Part shown: in pieces, positions 23,201 to 35,001 of the stretch
How positions within the stretch are numbered: the first letter of the stretch is position 1
How the letters are laid out: every line of letters begins with the position of its first letter
Assembly: GCA_022925895.1 (NCBI GenBank)
Contig: JAKSYS010000208.1
Coordinates: 25,093 to 89,092, forward strand
Origin: Fragilaria crotonensis
Lineage: Eukaryota; Bacillariophyta; Fragilariophyceae; Fragilariales; Fragilariaceae
DNA: 64,000 nt
Direction of reading: 5' to 3'
Position numbers and translations under genes: made by a program
The notes under the pieces: generated by a model
The model's database searches: none
What the model was told of the DNA's origin: nothing
The model's input: only the letters and a program-made list of their open reading frames with translations

Positions 23201-24445
23201 TCAAGGACTTCATCAGTGGTGCATAGCGAAGAACCGATTTGAATAAGTCTTGTTGTCCACGAGAATGCTTTATCAACCCACCACGTCATGGTTCCTGGGA
23301 GATGCATGGATATCTTGAACACCTGCGATTTGGAAGATACGATCTTGAAATAAGAACATCATACTGTCCAAGATGTTTTGCAAGACTATGAACATTGTCA
23401 ATGTCAACCACTGTTGCATTTGGTAGTACCTGACTGCATCATTTATCCATCTGGATACTTGCAACTAAGGAATACCGTGGAACAAACTCTGGTGTAGCAC
23501 ACACTTGAAGCATTTGTTGAAGGACTTGGAGCACGTGTGCTGTTGAATCTTCACTCAAAACAACTTCAACTGCAGACGCTTTAGTAGAAACTGAGTGCGT
23601 GGGATGGCAGACTTGTGGAGATGCAAACTCCAACTTTAATGTGGGCATCTTAATCGTCTCTGCAAGGAGCTTGGAATGCTGGAAAAGGGCATTAAACTTT
23701 GATGTATCTTGGCTTCAATTGAAGAAAGATGGGTTGTGGCATGTGACCAATCCAACTCGTGTTGTATGAACTGGGTCTCGTCCCGGTCGGCCACGAAACT
23801 CTGGAAATCTTTCATAAGTTTTTGGACTCCTGGGGTTGGTTTTATCTTAATAAGACTTTCATTGGTGAGGATGCGACGTAGGATGTTGTGTCGTCGATTG
23901 TCGTGACCAGTTGTTTCTGGAACTCCAGTACTACAGCAGGTGAAATTGTTTTTGATAGATGATCGTATGATCCGTCCACTTGAGAGGATCAATTTTCCCA
24001 TTTGTTGATTTTGTTGGTTGTTAAAGATGATGACATCTGTAGCTACTGTATGCATCCAGCAATGGGTATGGATGATGCTAGGTATTTTGTGTTGTGTGCC
24101 TGGTTCCGGAGTAAACAACAAAACTAACTTCAACACTTTAGAGGACCTCCGTTGCTCATCGTCCTTACTTAGTGCTGTTCCGTTATTGACAGTCACATCC
24201 GACTACGTATCATCGTGACCAGCTGGATTGGCATGGGATTTCCCTTGGTCGTGGTGATTTGCATGGGAAGTTTTTGACATGTTTGATATCATTGGATAGG
24301 AGGGCCTACACACGTAACCCGTAGAGATTTCACAATCACTTTTCAACTTCACAACTTCAACAGTATATTTAAAGTACCCGGTCTAGTATAGAACTGTAAA
24401 GAGTACCGGACGTAAGAGTCTGAAGAAGTCCCATCGGGCAAGACC
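20289..24445. other. Intergenic / degenerate region between the TPR gene and copia element 1
   Basis: 20289-21370 is AT-rich with no coding signal and contains the TPR gene promoter. From about 21380 to 24200 only broken ORFs occur, mostly on the minus strand (see the separate pseudogene entry). 24240-24445 leads into the first gag fragment and should include the retroelement leader. No 5' LTR matching the putative 3' LTR was found by eye. Confidence 0.5.
22897..24196 (-). pseudogene. Possible decayed minus-strand coding sequence, unknown
   Basis: Three partly overlapping minus-strand ORFs (24196-23636, 23648-23439, 23322-22897) could be pieces of one reading frame broken by frameshifts. Fragments such as KPTPGVQKLMKDFQSFVADR and FVPRYSLVASIQMDKW look protein-like in composition. 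No family was recognised. Their place beside a retroelement and the broken frame suggest an old transposon-derived or dead gene. Chance ORFs in AT-moderate DNA remain possible. Confidence 0.25.
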
Positions 24446-25290
24446 ATGAGTGGAAAAGGAAAGTTCGTCATCAAGAAGTGTCAGGGCAAAGGTGAACCCC
24501 AAGCCAAAGGAGGAAGCTCCAAAATGTCAAACGCAAACAGAAGGCAATATGTAACTGACTTCAACTATTACATTGGATCAGCAAAGCAAGCATCAGATAA
24601 CGAGACAACAACGGAGTTCTTTTTAACAACATCACAAAAAGTATGACTATGGAAACAACATTGGCAGTGCACTCGAGAACCTGCAGCCGCTACACACAAA
24701 GCCAAATGGAAACCCCAAATGCAGGTAAGCACTGAAGATAATGAAGCAGTTTGGGCCTCCGAGAATTGTCATTCAAAATACAGTTCAATAAGGTGGATTA
24801 CGATACATATAGTTTTTCTTTGAGTGCAGACCTACGAGAATATACAAGACGAGGCGTATGCCTCATTGTGGGGGCTATGTGCTAAGGCAATGAATAAAAT
24901 CAAAGCTCGATCGGATTATGACGAGATCAAGAACGAGCCGATCGCACTGCTTAAAGCAATCAAAGATGAATTAGGGGGCAGAGCAGGTATTCAAACGTCC
25001 ATTATTTTGGATGCAATGCATACGCTAATGAACCAATACAAAGCAAAAGGGAAGGTGAGAGTTTGCCAGACTACACCAAAAGGTTTTGCGCGGCACAAGA
25101 TGTTCTCAAGTCTTACATCGGTGGACTGATTATCCTCGCAATAGTTGAAGTGATGCCGAGTTACGAGGAAGCTGATGCTGAAAGGCGTAAGAAACTTCAG
25201 GAACAAGCGTACAAGAACCAATTCATTGCGTACTTGTATCTCGACAACTCGGACAAGGCGAAGTATGCTTCCATATATTATCTGGACTAA
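24446..25290 (+). pseudogene. Copia element 1 gag remnant
   Basis: Three fragments in changing frames (24446-24646, 24824-25129, 25063-25290) carry MSGKGKFVIKKCQGKGEP, YIGSAKQASDNETTTEFF, GGRAGIQTSIILDAMHTLMNQYKAKG and SYEEADAERRKKLQEQ. Position before integrase and diatom copia-like wording support gag (nucleocapsid/capsid). A stop and frame changes separate the pieces, so no full-length gag can be made. Confidence 0.55.
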
Positions 25291-26462
25291 GTACGGAGCA
25301 GTTGCTCGGAAACAACCAATACCCGAAGAGCATCACTCCGATACCAAATCACGTACGATTGAGAGAAAGACGACGCATTCATAGTGTATCTTCCAAATAA
25401 ATCTGCTCGATTCGAAAGAATTGGAAACACCCTCTACGTATACAAACCGTGTATCAAGACGATCCAGCAGCGAGTCCAAATGTTGAATACACCAGCAGTC
25501 GGGGAGAACAGGAGTTTTTATGCTCAGCGGCATTCAAACGAGCGAGGCGAGCTCGTGACCTGTATCATGCTCTTGGGACGCCGTCGATAAATGACTTCAA
25601 GGCAATGCTGCAAATGAACATTCTCACAAACAATCCTGTTACAACTGATGACATAAAGATTGCCAAGAAGATCTTTGGTCCAGACATTGGCGCATTCAAA
25701 GGAAAAGGTACTCAGCGTAAACTTGCACCCGTTGTGAACGACTATATTGAGATTCCGAAGGAACTCATAACTGCCCAGCTTGAACTGACGTTATTGTGTA
25801 TTCATCATGGAATGAAAGTAAATGGACTTGCGTTTCTTACGACCGTCTCTTGTCACATTCAGTATCGGATGACGGCACAGTACATTAAGGCCCAATCAGC
25901 AGCACCTACCGAGATGCTTTGGGACAGGTCTTATTCCGTATGTACGTACAACGCCGGCGGATTTAGAATCACAAAGATCCATTGCGACAACAACTTTTGG
26001 CCACTTGTGGCACCGTTGGAGACTCAATTTAATGTGGTCATGAACTTTGCGAATCCGCAAGAACACGTACCAGAAGCAGAACGGAACAATCGAGTAATCA
26101 AGGAGCGTGTCCGAGCTAGCTACCATCAACTTCCTACATCCACTTGACGAACTTCTTTCCAGCCAAAAATGGCGTGTCGTAGTATTACAGTCTGCGAATG
26201 ATTTTGCACCAACACAGCTTGGGACTACTCTCGTCACTGTCAGTATGCCATGGGTACATACTACGTGCAAGCTAACGATGAGCTTAACATTTCAAACACG
26301 AACACACCTCGCAGTTTTGACTGCATCTACCTGCGCTACAACGATAATGCGCCAGGAGGTCACGAACTCCTTCATCTGTTACTCCCATGCCCATTACCCC
26401 AGCAATCATGAAGCAAGTGCACACAAATTGGCCGAGCAAGAGAGGATGCCAGAAGCCTCAAC
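25291..26462 (+). pseudogene. Copia element 1 integrase (pre-integrase plus catalytic core), frameshifted
   Basis: The best frame is 25449-26147. It shows ARDLYHALGTPSINDFKAML, KKIFGPDIGAFKGKGTQRK (the GAG-pre-integrase region of diatom copia), ITKIHCDNNFWPL (second catalytic Asp region) and EHVPEAERNNRVIKERVRA (the catalytic Glu helix). The later part (26148-26462) continues in other frames. Integrase inserts retrotransposon cDNA; this copy is broken. No protease (DS/TGA-type) was seen between gag and here, so that part of pol appears deleted. Confidence 0.7.
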
Positions 26463-28020
26463 GTGGCAAATCTAACCGGTCAACTATTCCAAGGCAGTGC
26501 TTTGATTGCAGGAGCGGACTACAACGAGGAAGAATTCAACAACAAAAGTGATCGCGATGATGACGACGAATTACCCGAGGATCAATTCCAAGGGATCGAC
26601 CCGGATGAAATGACGAACGTCGAAGCCAAAGAATCAGAAGATGGCAACAACGACGACGACGATGGTGATGAAGATCCCGGTTGTTCGGACGGTGGAAACG
26701 TGAATGATCGAGTAGATGAAGCTGCAGACGACGTCGGCGATGAAGTCAAAGAACCAAATGAAAGTGTCACAGAAGAGGAAGAAAACCAATCCAAGCACGT
26801 AGAACGATGACAAACCAGCTGATCTGGAACAAGTGAGGGTTACAAGATCCAGTAGAGTATCAGGACCACCAGCAAACTTGACGCTATAGCAACACCATTT
26901 GCACACACAAGCGCATAAAGCTGAAGAGTATTCGACAGAAAGTGCAAGACTTATTGCAATGACTGTTTGTCAAATGAACGGCATGTTAATAATTCCGCAC
27001 ACCGAGAAAACAATGCAACTTGCACAATCATAAAGCCGGATGAAAGGTCTCAAGCAGGTTGGACAGAAGGGCAGAGACGCAGCATACAAGGAATGAAACA
27101 ACTACATGATGATCGAGGAGTTCAAGCCAATCAAGGTTGACGACCTAACGGAATTGGAAAAGAGGCGTGCTATGGAAAGTATAATCTTCTTGGTTGAGAC
27201 GGAACAGTGAAAGGTAGGACTTGTGCCAACAGACGTACTCAATGGGAGTACACGGATCGGGACGACGCGGCCAGTCCAACCGCGATGACGGAGTCTATCA
27301 TCATTACAGGAGTGATTGACGCCAAGCAACATTGTGACATCATGGCAGCAGACATTCCAAACGCATTCGTACAAACTGAAATTGACACAAAGGTCATCGG
27401 TCACAGAATCGGAATGAAGATTCTTGAACCCTTGGTTGACATGTTAGTCAAGCTAAGTCCTGAGACTTATGCAGCCTTTGCCGTATACGAGGGAAACAGT
27501 AAAGTTTTTACGTGATAATGAGAAAGGCTCTGTATGGAATGCTCCAATCATTGCTGCTTCATTACAAGAAGTTTCGGAAGGACATTGAGTCGATCGGCTT
27601 CAAAGTGAATCTATACAATCCGTGCGTGGCAAACCGAATCGTGAACAGTAAGCAGCACATTGTTACGTGGCACGTGCTGGACGATTTGATGTCAAGTCAC
27701 GTGGACCCCAAAGTGAATGACGAGTCTCTAAATTGGCTCAAGTCGAAGTATGCGTCCGATGAAATCGGAGAAGTTAAAGCTGTGCGTGGACATCGCCAGG
27801 ACTACTCGGCAATGGTCCTAGACTACTTGCGACCGGGAGTATTAAAAGTCGATATCACAAACTATGTTCAGCTGCGATCGAGGATTTTTCAGCAAAGCTT
27901 GAAGGTATGCATCGGCATGTTCCTATGGACCAACAAGGTGTTCACTGTCGACCCGAAGTCAAAGAAGTTAGCTAGATGATGAGAGAGCGAGAATTTTTCG
28001 TGCATTTGCAATGAAGGGTA
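26463..28020 (+). pseudogene. Copia element 1 acidic linker and reverse transcriptase, interrupted
   Basis: 26463-26810 encodes GADYNEEEFNN followed by a very acidic linker, as between integrase and RT in diatom copia. RT motifs follow in two frames: MAADIPNAFVQTEI (the catalytic Asp of motif A), RKALYGMLQSLLLHYKKF, and TWHVLDDLMSSHVDPKVNDE, equivalent to the YVDD box. The box has an extra Leu between V and DD compared with the usual WHVDDL of these elements. The frame ends at the TA target site of the DNA transposon. Confidence 0.72.
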
Positions 28021-28448
28021 CCAGTAAAAAATGGCTTTGAGCCACTAACTTTACCCCGTGTTGGACTAAAAATATCTCAGCTCAGACTGGACCCCTGACA
28101 ACATGCTCGTGTCATGCCGAATAGATAATACTTCTTAGTACCCCGAAGTTTAATCATTATTGTACTGGATAATGAATCCAGTTTGTTATCGATGTTCTCT
28201 GAAGGGTCGTTTTTGAGTTAGTGGCTCAAAGCCATACATAAATTTCTATCTATACCGTAATATATTTTTATACTCAAAATCAAGATGAAATTACCCTGTT
28301 CGTTTTTGTTTCAGCAAAGGAATGATAATACGGGTACGCCATTTTCTACGAAGTTTCTTTACTAGAAGCCAAGCCAAAGATCCTTTTGTTCTTTCACACC
28401 TAACTCGCTCGTCACAATTAATCACTTCATTTATAAAATTTGAGGATG

Positions 28449-31041
28449 TCAAACACCAACATCCTCCTCTCCTCCTGCTGTATCTGCTTGCTGCTCAAGA
28501 GCTGCTGCCACCGTTGGAAATGGTGCTTGTGGCTCTGGTCGCATACAGGTTTCTAACAGCCTTGTAAGTAGCAAGTCCCTTGTCGTTGGAATCGCAGAGT
28601 CGTTGCTTGTCTTGTACCAAGCAACTAGGGTTCGCAACTGCGCAACATTCAACTGTGCATTTTCTTTGTTCGGTGCCCTGATGGCTTGTACTCTGTTGCG
28701 TAATGCATAAAAATCCCGAAGTTTCTTTTCCTCTCGCTCACTTTGCTGATCTTGTTGTTCTCGCCTCTTTGCTCGTAGGAGGGCCAATACTTTAGGTCCA
28801 ATGCTAAAGCTGCCCGAAGCAGACAGGAGTCCTGCTGTGACACGTTTCTTGCTGTTCATAATATCTTGAGCAGTTTGCATTCTCCTGCGTTGGTTCTCCT
28901 CCAGATTGGTGCCATTCCTAGCATCATCACGCTTCCTGGTTTCCACAATCGAATCGACCAGAGTGCCTGCCATACCATGATGTAAGTTCAAATCGCCGGG
29001 TCTGACAGCTATATCACCAGACAAAGCTCCTTCAGTTGATTCCAAGGTTTGTTGTGTGCTGTTGTTGTTGTCATCGTTGTCGTCCACGTCCTTTTGTTGC
29101 TGTCTAGACCGTGTTGACGTTGCCACAATTTCAGGGTGCAAAAGGCAGTTGTAATTCAGTGGCGACCATCCTCTCTCTGCAATTGCCTTTTGGTTTGATT
29201 TGATTCTTGCAAACGAATCATCCCATGCCCGGGCAACAAGGTCAACAACATCGTCCTTCTCAATCGCAAATGCAGCTCGCCTTTGTTCTTTCTTTTTCAA
29301 CAGGTTGCGCTTGTGTCTCGTTAATGCCATCTTGAAGCATCCATTCTGCTCCGTACTGTCGCCAACTTGCCAATAGCTGGTGCCGTATGGCACCCCAATA
29401 CATACATTCCACCTTGTTGCTGGATCATTGATGTATTCGAGAAAAGTTAAATCGAACCTGCTGCCATGCCCATCAAGCAACAGGAAAGGAGGCACGCCAT
29501 CACTTCTATTGAACACACCGAGCCCATCAATTGTGGCAAGCATGGCAACCAAGAGCTCAGCTGTTATACTTCCATTTTCAGAGCAGCAACAGAACGAAGG
29601 AACCGTCACACCATTGTACACACACGTTGGCCCCATTGGATATCGTTTCCCTCGTCCTGCGTTCTCTTCGAGATTATCATCATCTCCAATCCATTCTGCT
29701 GTCGGGTCAAGGCCGAGTACCCAACTTGCATCAAGCTCTTTGGCTGCAAATATAATAGCACACATCATCAATGGTATGCCAGTTGCAGCAGTAAACCCGA
29801 GAACGGTGAAGTGTGAGTCCTTTGTTGCCGCTCGTGTGTGTGGACGTTGTAATGCTTCGCATAAAAATCTCTCACCGCCCACGTTTCCATCTTTAGTCTG
29901 CGACGTATTCGAACCAACCTCATCAACAAATAGCAGCCTATCTGGGCGTACCACCTTGTACCTGGTAGCAAGACCAAGTCTATTGACATCGTTCTCCTCA
30001 ACCGTTTCTCCTTCCTTGGTCATGTACACTTTGTCGTCGAGCCTCACTGCGATTCCTCCTTCGACCATTTCCTTGTAGACCTCGCAATACATCATCAAGA
30101 AATTTGCGTAAGTACACCAGTCTGCTCGTTTGTAATCGAACTTCACCGATTTCTTACTCTTCACGATGTGTCCATTTCTTCTCATGAAGCCCCTCCAGTA
30201 GCCCTGACCCAGTTGTTTGTGAGCAGCTTTTTCATTTTCTGAGACTCCGGCATGCCGACAATGAATGTTGTGTTTCATCTTCCATGCCTGAATTTCAGAC
30301 TCAATCGATGTTCCAGCAATGAGTGAGTTGGCGAGTTGGAGCCCTGTTGTCACATTGACTGGTGATCGCATTCTTGACAGTTGTATGATAAGATCAACAA
30401 TGTATGGTTCAATGGCGATCATTGGTGAGGCAGTTCCTTGAGGGACAAGTGGGTTAGTCCGCAAACGTTTTGCCCTTATTCGCACCGTGGAGTGGCTGAT
30501 CTTGACGTCATCCGACAACCCATACTTTTTTCTTTCCAAGTGCAATGATTCTTGTGAGTTGTCCACGCGGTGCTCTCGTATTGTTTTTCTTCGCAATCTT
30601 TCTAACAATATCGTATTCCAAACCAGCCCACGCAACTGCAAGCCTCAACCGTTCTTTCAATTCTCTTGAACGTGCTTGGGTGCTGCCCTTTGGGGCGACC
30701 GAACGCTCCAGCAATAATAACATCATTCCTGTGGCTGGTGTCGTCATCGTTCACATGTTGTGTTGCGACCACGCCAGCCACTACATCTTCACAGGTATGT
30801 GTTCCTGCTGCGTTGATGGTATTTAAAGCAATCATTGCTGTTGATCTGCTGTCACTTACCGGTGCATTGTTCCCAATTGTTGCTGATGATTCCTCTCGTA
30901 TGCCCTCCATGTTGTCTTCATGGTCGTTGGTCAACGTTGAGATGGTTGATGCGTCTACATGGGGCGAATTTGATGCGTTAGCAGTCGTTGTGGTGTTCGA
31001 AGGATAAAGCAAGTCCAATTGAGCATCAGCTGCACCTCCTA
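28449..31041 (-). pseudogene. Pogo-like transposase, main part (DNA-binding and DDE domains)
   Basis: The longest open frame is 30641-28449. It has RLLFVDEVGSN, FLLLDGHGSRF and YWQVGDSTEQNGCFK, which fit the three acidic positions of DDE_1/pogo transposases (frame residues 240, 390 and 428). Upstream in other frames lies a helix-turn-helix-like stretch (GRPKGSTQARSRELKERLRL, IVRKIAKKNNTRAPRGQL) that joins KKYGLSDDVKISHSTVRIRA. Two frameshifts, near 30686 and at the A/T run near 30530, separate them. The Gln/Arg-rich C-terminus ends at 28449. With the N-terminal fragment at 42705-42933, the original protein was about 940 residues. Tc1/pogo transposases bind the terminal repeats and cut at TA. 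Confidence 0.75.
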
Positions 31042-31415
31042 CATCAGAAGGTGGCGGGTTTTACACCTAGTATTTCGTAGTACATTATTTTACAAAAGTA
31101 GGCAATTTTGTTACAAATTCTACACACCTATATGTCACTGTAATATTTAAGTGTAAATACACCCCCATTTCCAGTTGGTGTGCCATTTTTGGTACACCAC
31201 CTGGTACGGTAGCACAAATCCAGATGTGCGCTGTACATTTCTATGTTACGTGTGCACTGTTTCTTTTGCACTCATCAAGACATCCGAGTCCCTACCCTCA
31301 AGTACTCTTCACATTTCATGTCCCGTGGACCCGCGATATCTTAATTTCATCGATTTGACAGCTCCTCTTTTTCACCATCTCAGCTCATCATTCTAATTTT
31401 GTTGTCTAAACAATC

Positions 31416-34400
31416 ATGAGTCTCCAAGCAAAACTTTCACGTAAGATTGAGAATGCACGCAAGAGAAATGCAAAAAAGGTTCTAATGTCATCACCAGAGA
31501 AAGAGCAATGCCTCTCCTGTGGTCGATATGTTGTTGCTGGTTCAATGGGACTCTCCCGTCATTTCTCGAGTCATCCCCAGTGTTCTTTGGATTACTCAGG
31601 GGGATCCAAGTTTGTTGGACGGCACAATGACGAACAAAGCACAGCAGAGTGGCGATCACCTTCCCGTTTCCACCTGTCAAACTGGTGTTTCTTATGCTCC
31701 TCCGTCCTTGAAGTCAAATAACTACGCACGTCTACCCGTCGATGATGATGATTTTGGTACTTCCACTTTTTCGGATCTGGACGATGACCGGGAGCAATTA
31801 TTTACCGATGCTGTGGATGCCACGTTGAACAACGAGGAATCGGAACATCCTGACAGCAATGTTGCACCATTTTCCGACCATCCTGACCGCAATGTTGCAC
31901 CATTTTCCGACAATTCTGAGTCACCACTCACTCTCCCCAATACATTTGGTGACGCTTGGTCCAAGAGAGATGATGATGACGGTCTCAACCTCCAAACGTT
32001 TTCTTTGGAAGAGGAGGTCCAGGTGGACCTACTTCAGACGTTGAAGAGGTTGAGATGTCCGATGATTGCGTTTGATGAGGTGATGAAGTGGGCCGTCAGA
32101 TCATGCTCTCGAGGACATTCCTTTCGTGACATCCCCATCTGTTCTCGAAAGACCGTCATGGGCAAGTTGCAAAATCGTGTTGACTTTGAAGGTTTGACCC
32201 CCATGTTGAAGCAGCTTTATCTCCCATACTCAAACTGTCAGGTTGATATCGTTTATTTCAGTGCCCATGCTGTTTTTAATTCTTTCCTTTCGTGTGCTGA
32301 GCTGAACCGGGATGAGAACTATATATTCCACGACCCTGACAATCCGGATGTTAACCCTTTTGCGCGACCATGTGGTTCGGTTTTGGGTGACATAAACACA
32401 GGCAAGTCCTACCTGAAAACATATGACTTGCTGATAAAGAAAGCTGAAGATATGTTACTTCCATGTGTGCTTGCAATTGATAAGACGACCTGCGACATCG
32501 GAGGTGGTGGAAAGCTAAGCCTTGAACCCATCGTCGTATCGTATGGACTGATGGCGCACGACATCCGCAAAACCCCCGCAGCAATGAGAGTTTTGGGTTT
32601 CATCAATACAACTCCAGTCAAGGAACGTGCTTTCCAACCTGGAGAAGTCAGACCGAATACACCACTCCCCATTGTGGGTCCTCCCCATGTTTCGGAAGCC
32701 TGCTACCGACTGAATGAGTATCACATTCAAATTGACTTCATTTTGCGCGAGTCTGGGTATCTCGATCTCCAGGAATCTGGTTTGAAATGGAACCTCCATT
32801 ACCGTGGAAAGTCTTTCCCTGTTCACCTCCACCTTTATGTTCCATTCATAGTTGGAGATACGGTTGGCCATGATGCTCTTTGTGGTCATTACCAATCTCG
32901 GACCTCAACTGTTGCTCAGCTTTGTCGTTCGTGTGTATGTCCGACCGATAAATCCGGTTATTCAAAGGCCAGGGCATATGCAAACGCACTCCCATTCAGT
33001 TAACCAAATGGTCACCAACAGACAGTTTTTGAGTTGAAGTCCAATTCACAACAGTATCTCATCAATGCATTCGATTCGGTCAGGTTTGGTGCGCACAACA
33101 ATCGTGGGATTTTTGGTGCATGTCCAGGAGATCCTTCACTTGATCCTCCTGGGTTGGTTCAAGAATGTTCTTGATTCCTTCTTCAAGCAAATTGGAAAGG
33201 CATCCGAGTCCGGCAAGAGGTATGATAATCTGCTGTTGGACATCAACCGGCGCGTAGGTCGTCAAAGTGATCGACTTGTTCCCAGGACAACGGTCACAAA
33301 GGTTTTACATCGGGTGCCAACATCCCCGGACATGAGTACGCCGGTTGCATATTCATCATGCTCATCTCGTTGCATACTACTCATTTTCGGAAATCTTCAA
33401 GTCATCAAAGATGTCGAAGCGAAGGAAGCATCATTCATCGAAGTCGACGTTGTCAAAGCCCACATCTCACACGCCAGAAGTTGAAGTGGACATGAGCCTC
33501 AGCAACCCTGATTTTGTCGAGGACTGGAAAATGTTTCTGAGTTCCCTGCTCGAGTGGCATGCATGGCTTAAGCAAAGTCGCATCTCGCGTCTATCTGTCT
33601 CCCGATCTGGGCTTGCAGTGTCGTCCCTAATGCGATCGCTGAAGTTTGTTGCCCCCCGACTTTCTGGCACCATGGGAAATACAACAATCAAGACACATCT
33701 CGTCTTGCACATGGATGAAGACATGCTCAACTTTGGCGTTCCTGAGGTTATGAACAGTAGTTATGCGGAGTCTGCCCATATAACCATCTCAAAGGATACA
33801 ACACGCAATACCCAGAAGCGTCAAGGAACGTTCACACTCCAGGCTGCCATGCGTTACATCGAAAATCTTGCAATCCGGAAGTGCGCATCAAGTATAACTG
33901 ACATGTTGCAAATCCCTACAATGATGCTTGACACTCATCGGCTCCAGGGCAAGAGATTCTCTTTGGAAGAAGATGTTGACGGTGTCATCGTCTGTAAGCG
34001 TAATGCATCAAAGAAGAAGAAGGCTGACGATCCCTCTCCAGAGGACTATCACTTGACATCTCACGTATCAACATGTCTTGCAAAACATGTACTTCCCCAT
34101 ACGACTCCACGTATTCTTCATTGTCATACAGAGTACAAGTCGGCGGATGGTCAGATCTATCGTGCTCATCCATGTTACCATGGTAAACCCTGGTATGATT
34201 ACGCTCTCGTTAAATGGCATGGATACGATGATCTCTTCCCTGCACGCATTCATGCATTCCTCAATCTTTGCAACGTAACGAATGGCTCCAAGATAAGACT
34301 TCCGCATTCTGGCCAAGAGGTTTCTGTCCCGAACCCTGGTTTCTATGCTGTCATTGAATCATACAACGAGGTACTCCCCGATGGTGACGACAGTGAAGAC

Positions 34401-34940
34401 GATGGTGATGACGAGGAGCCCGGGGGAATTGGCGATGACGAGGAGGAAGCAGATGAAGAGGGAGACCGATCTATATTCCGGAAGTTTCAACTAGATTTGA
34501 TCCCCAACAGCCTCCAACCGATTCTCTATCTTGTCCACGTTGACTCGATAAAAAGACCGACTGTCGCAGTTGCCGACAATTTCAGTGATTGTGTCCACAA
34601 AAATGATGGTCAGACCATCCCGAATGCAATGTACATCTTCATGATGCTTCCCCAAACAGAATGGTCGAAAACATGGGACTTGTTCATTCACCGAAAGTAC
34701 AAGGAAATTGTCATAACAAAGAAGAAAGCAGAGTCTGACGAAAGTGGAGATGAAGGTTTCCACAGACCGGACAGAATCATCCCCCCATCCCCAGCTTCCC
34801 GCCGCAGTCGCCGTAAGGGTTCCAGGAGCGCTGTCCGAAAGCCCACCGTTGGAAAGCGAAGAAAGGCAGCCACCATTGGAGACGGAGAATCGGGATCTGC
34901 CAGACATCGAGGAAGCACAGATAAGCGACAACGTACATAG
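31416..34940 (+). CDS. C2H2-finger DDE transposase, Plavaka/CACTA-like, fragmented by frameshifts
   Basis: The ATG at 31416 opens with a basic stretch and a C2H2 finger (CLSCGRYVVAGSMGLSRHFSSH). The frame passes to 31519-33003 near 31640 and, after several shifts at 33000-33350, to 33345-34940. Candidate catalytic residues are Asp in LAIDKTTCD (codon 32479), Asp in FIVGDTVGHDALCG (codon 32858) and Glu in SSYAESAHITISKDT (codon 33778). CRSCVCPTDKSGYS is a conserved zinc-binding-like knot. The layout of finger, D, D-G-H, CxxC and sE..H..K resembles Plavaka-type and other CACTA-related transposases and recurs in diatom genomes as hypothetical proteins. The C-terminus has an acidic then a basic tail. 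It would cut at the 24-bp terminal repeats. Confidence 0.68.
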
Positions 34941-35001
34941 TACATCAGAACAAGTCTTGTTTGGAATGTAAAACATGTAGTCCTCTAACATATAAAATGT
35001 A

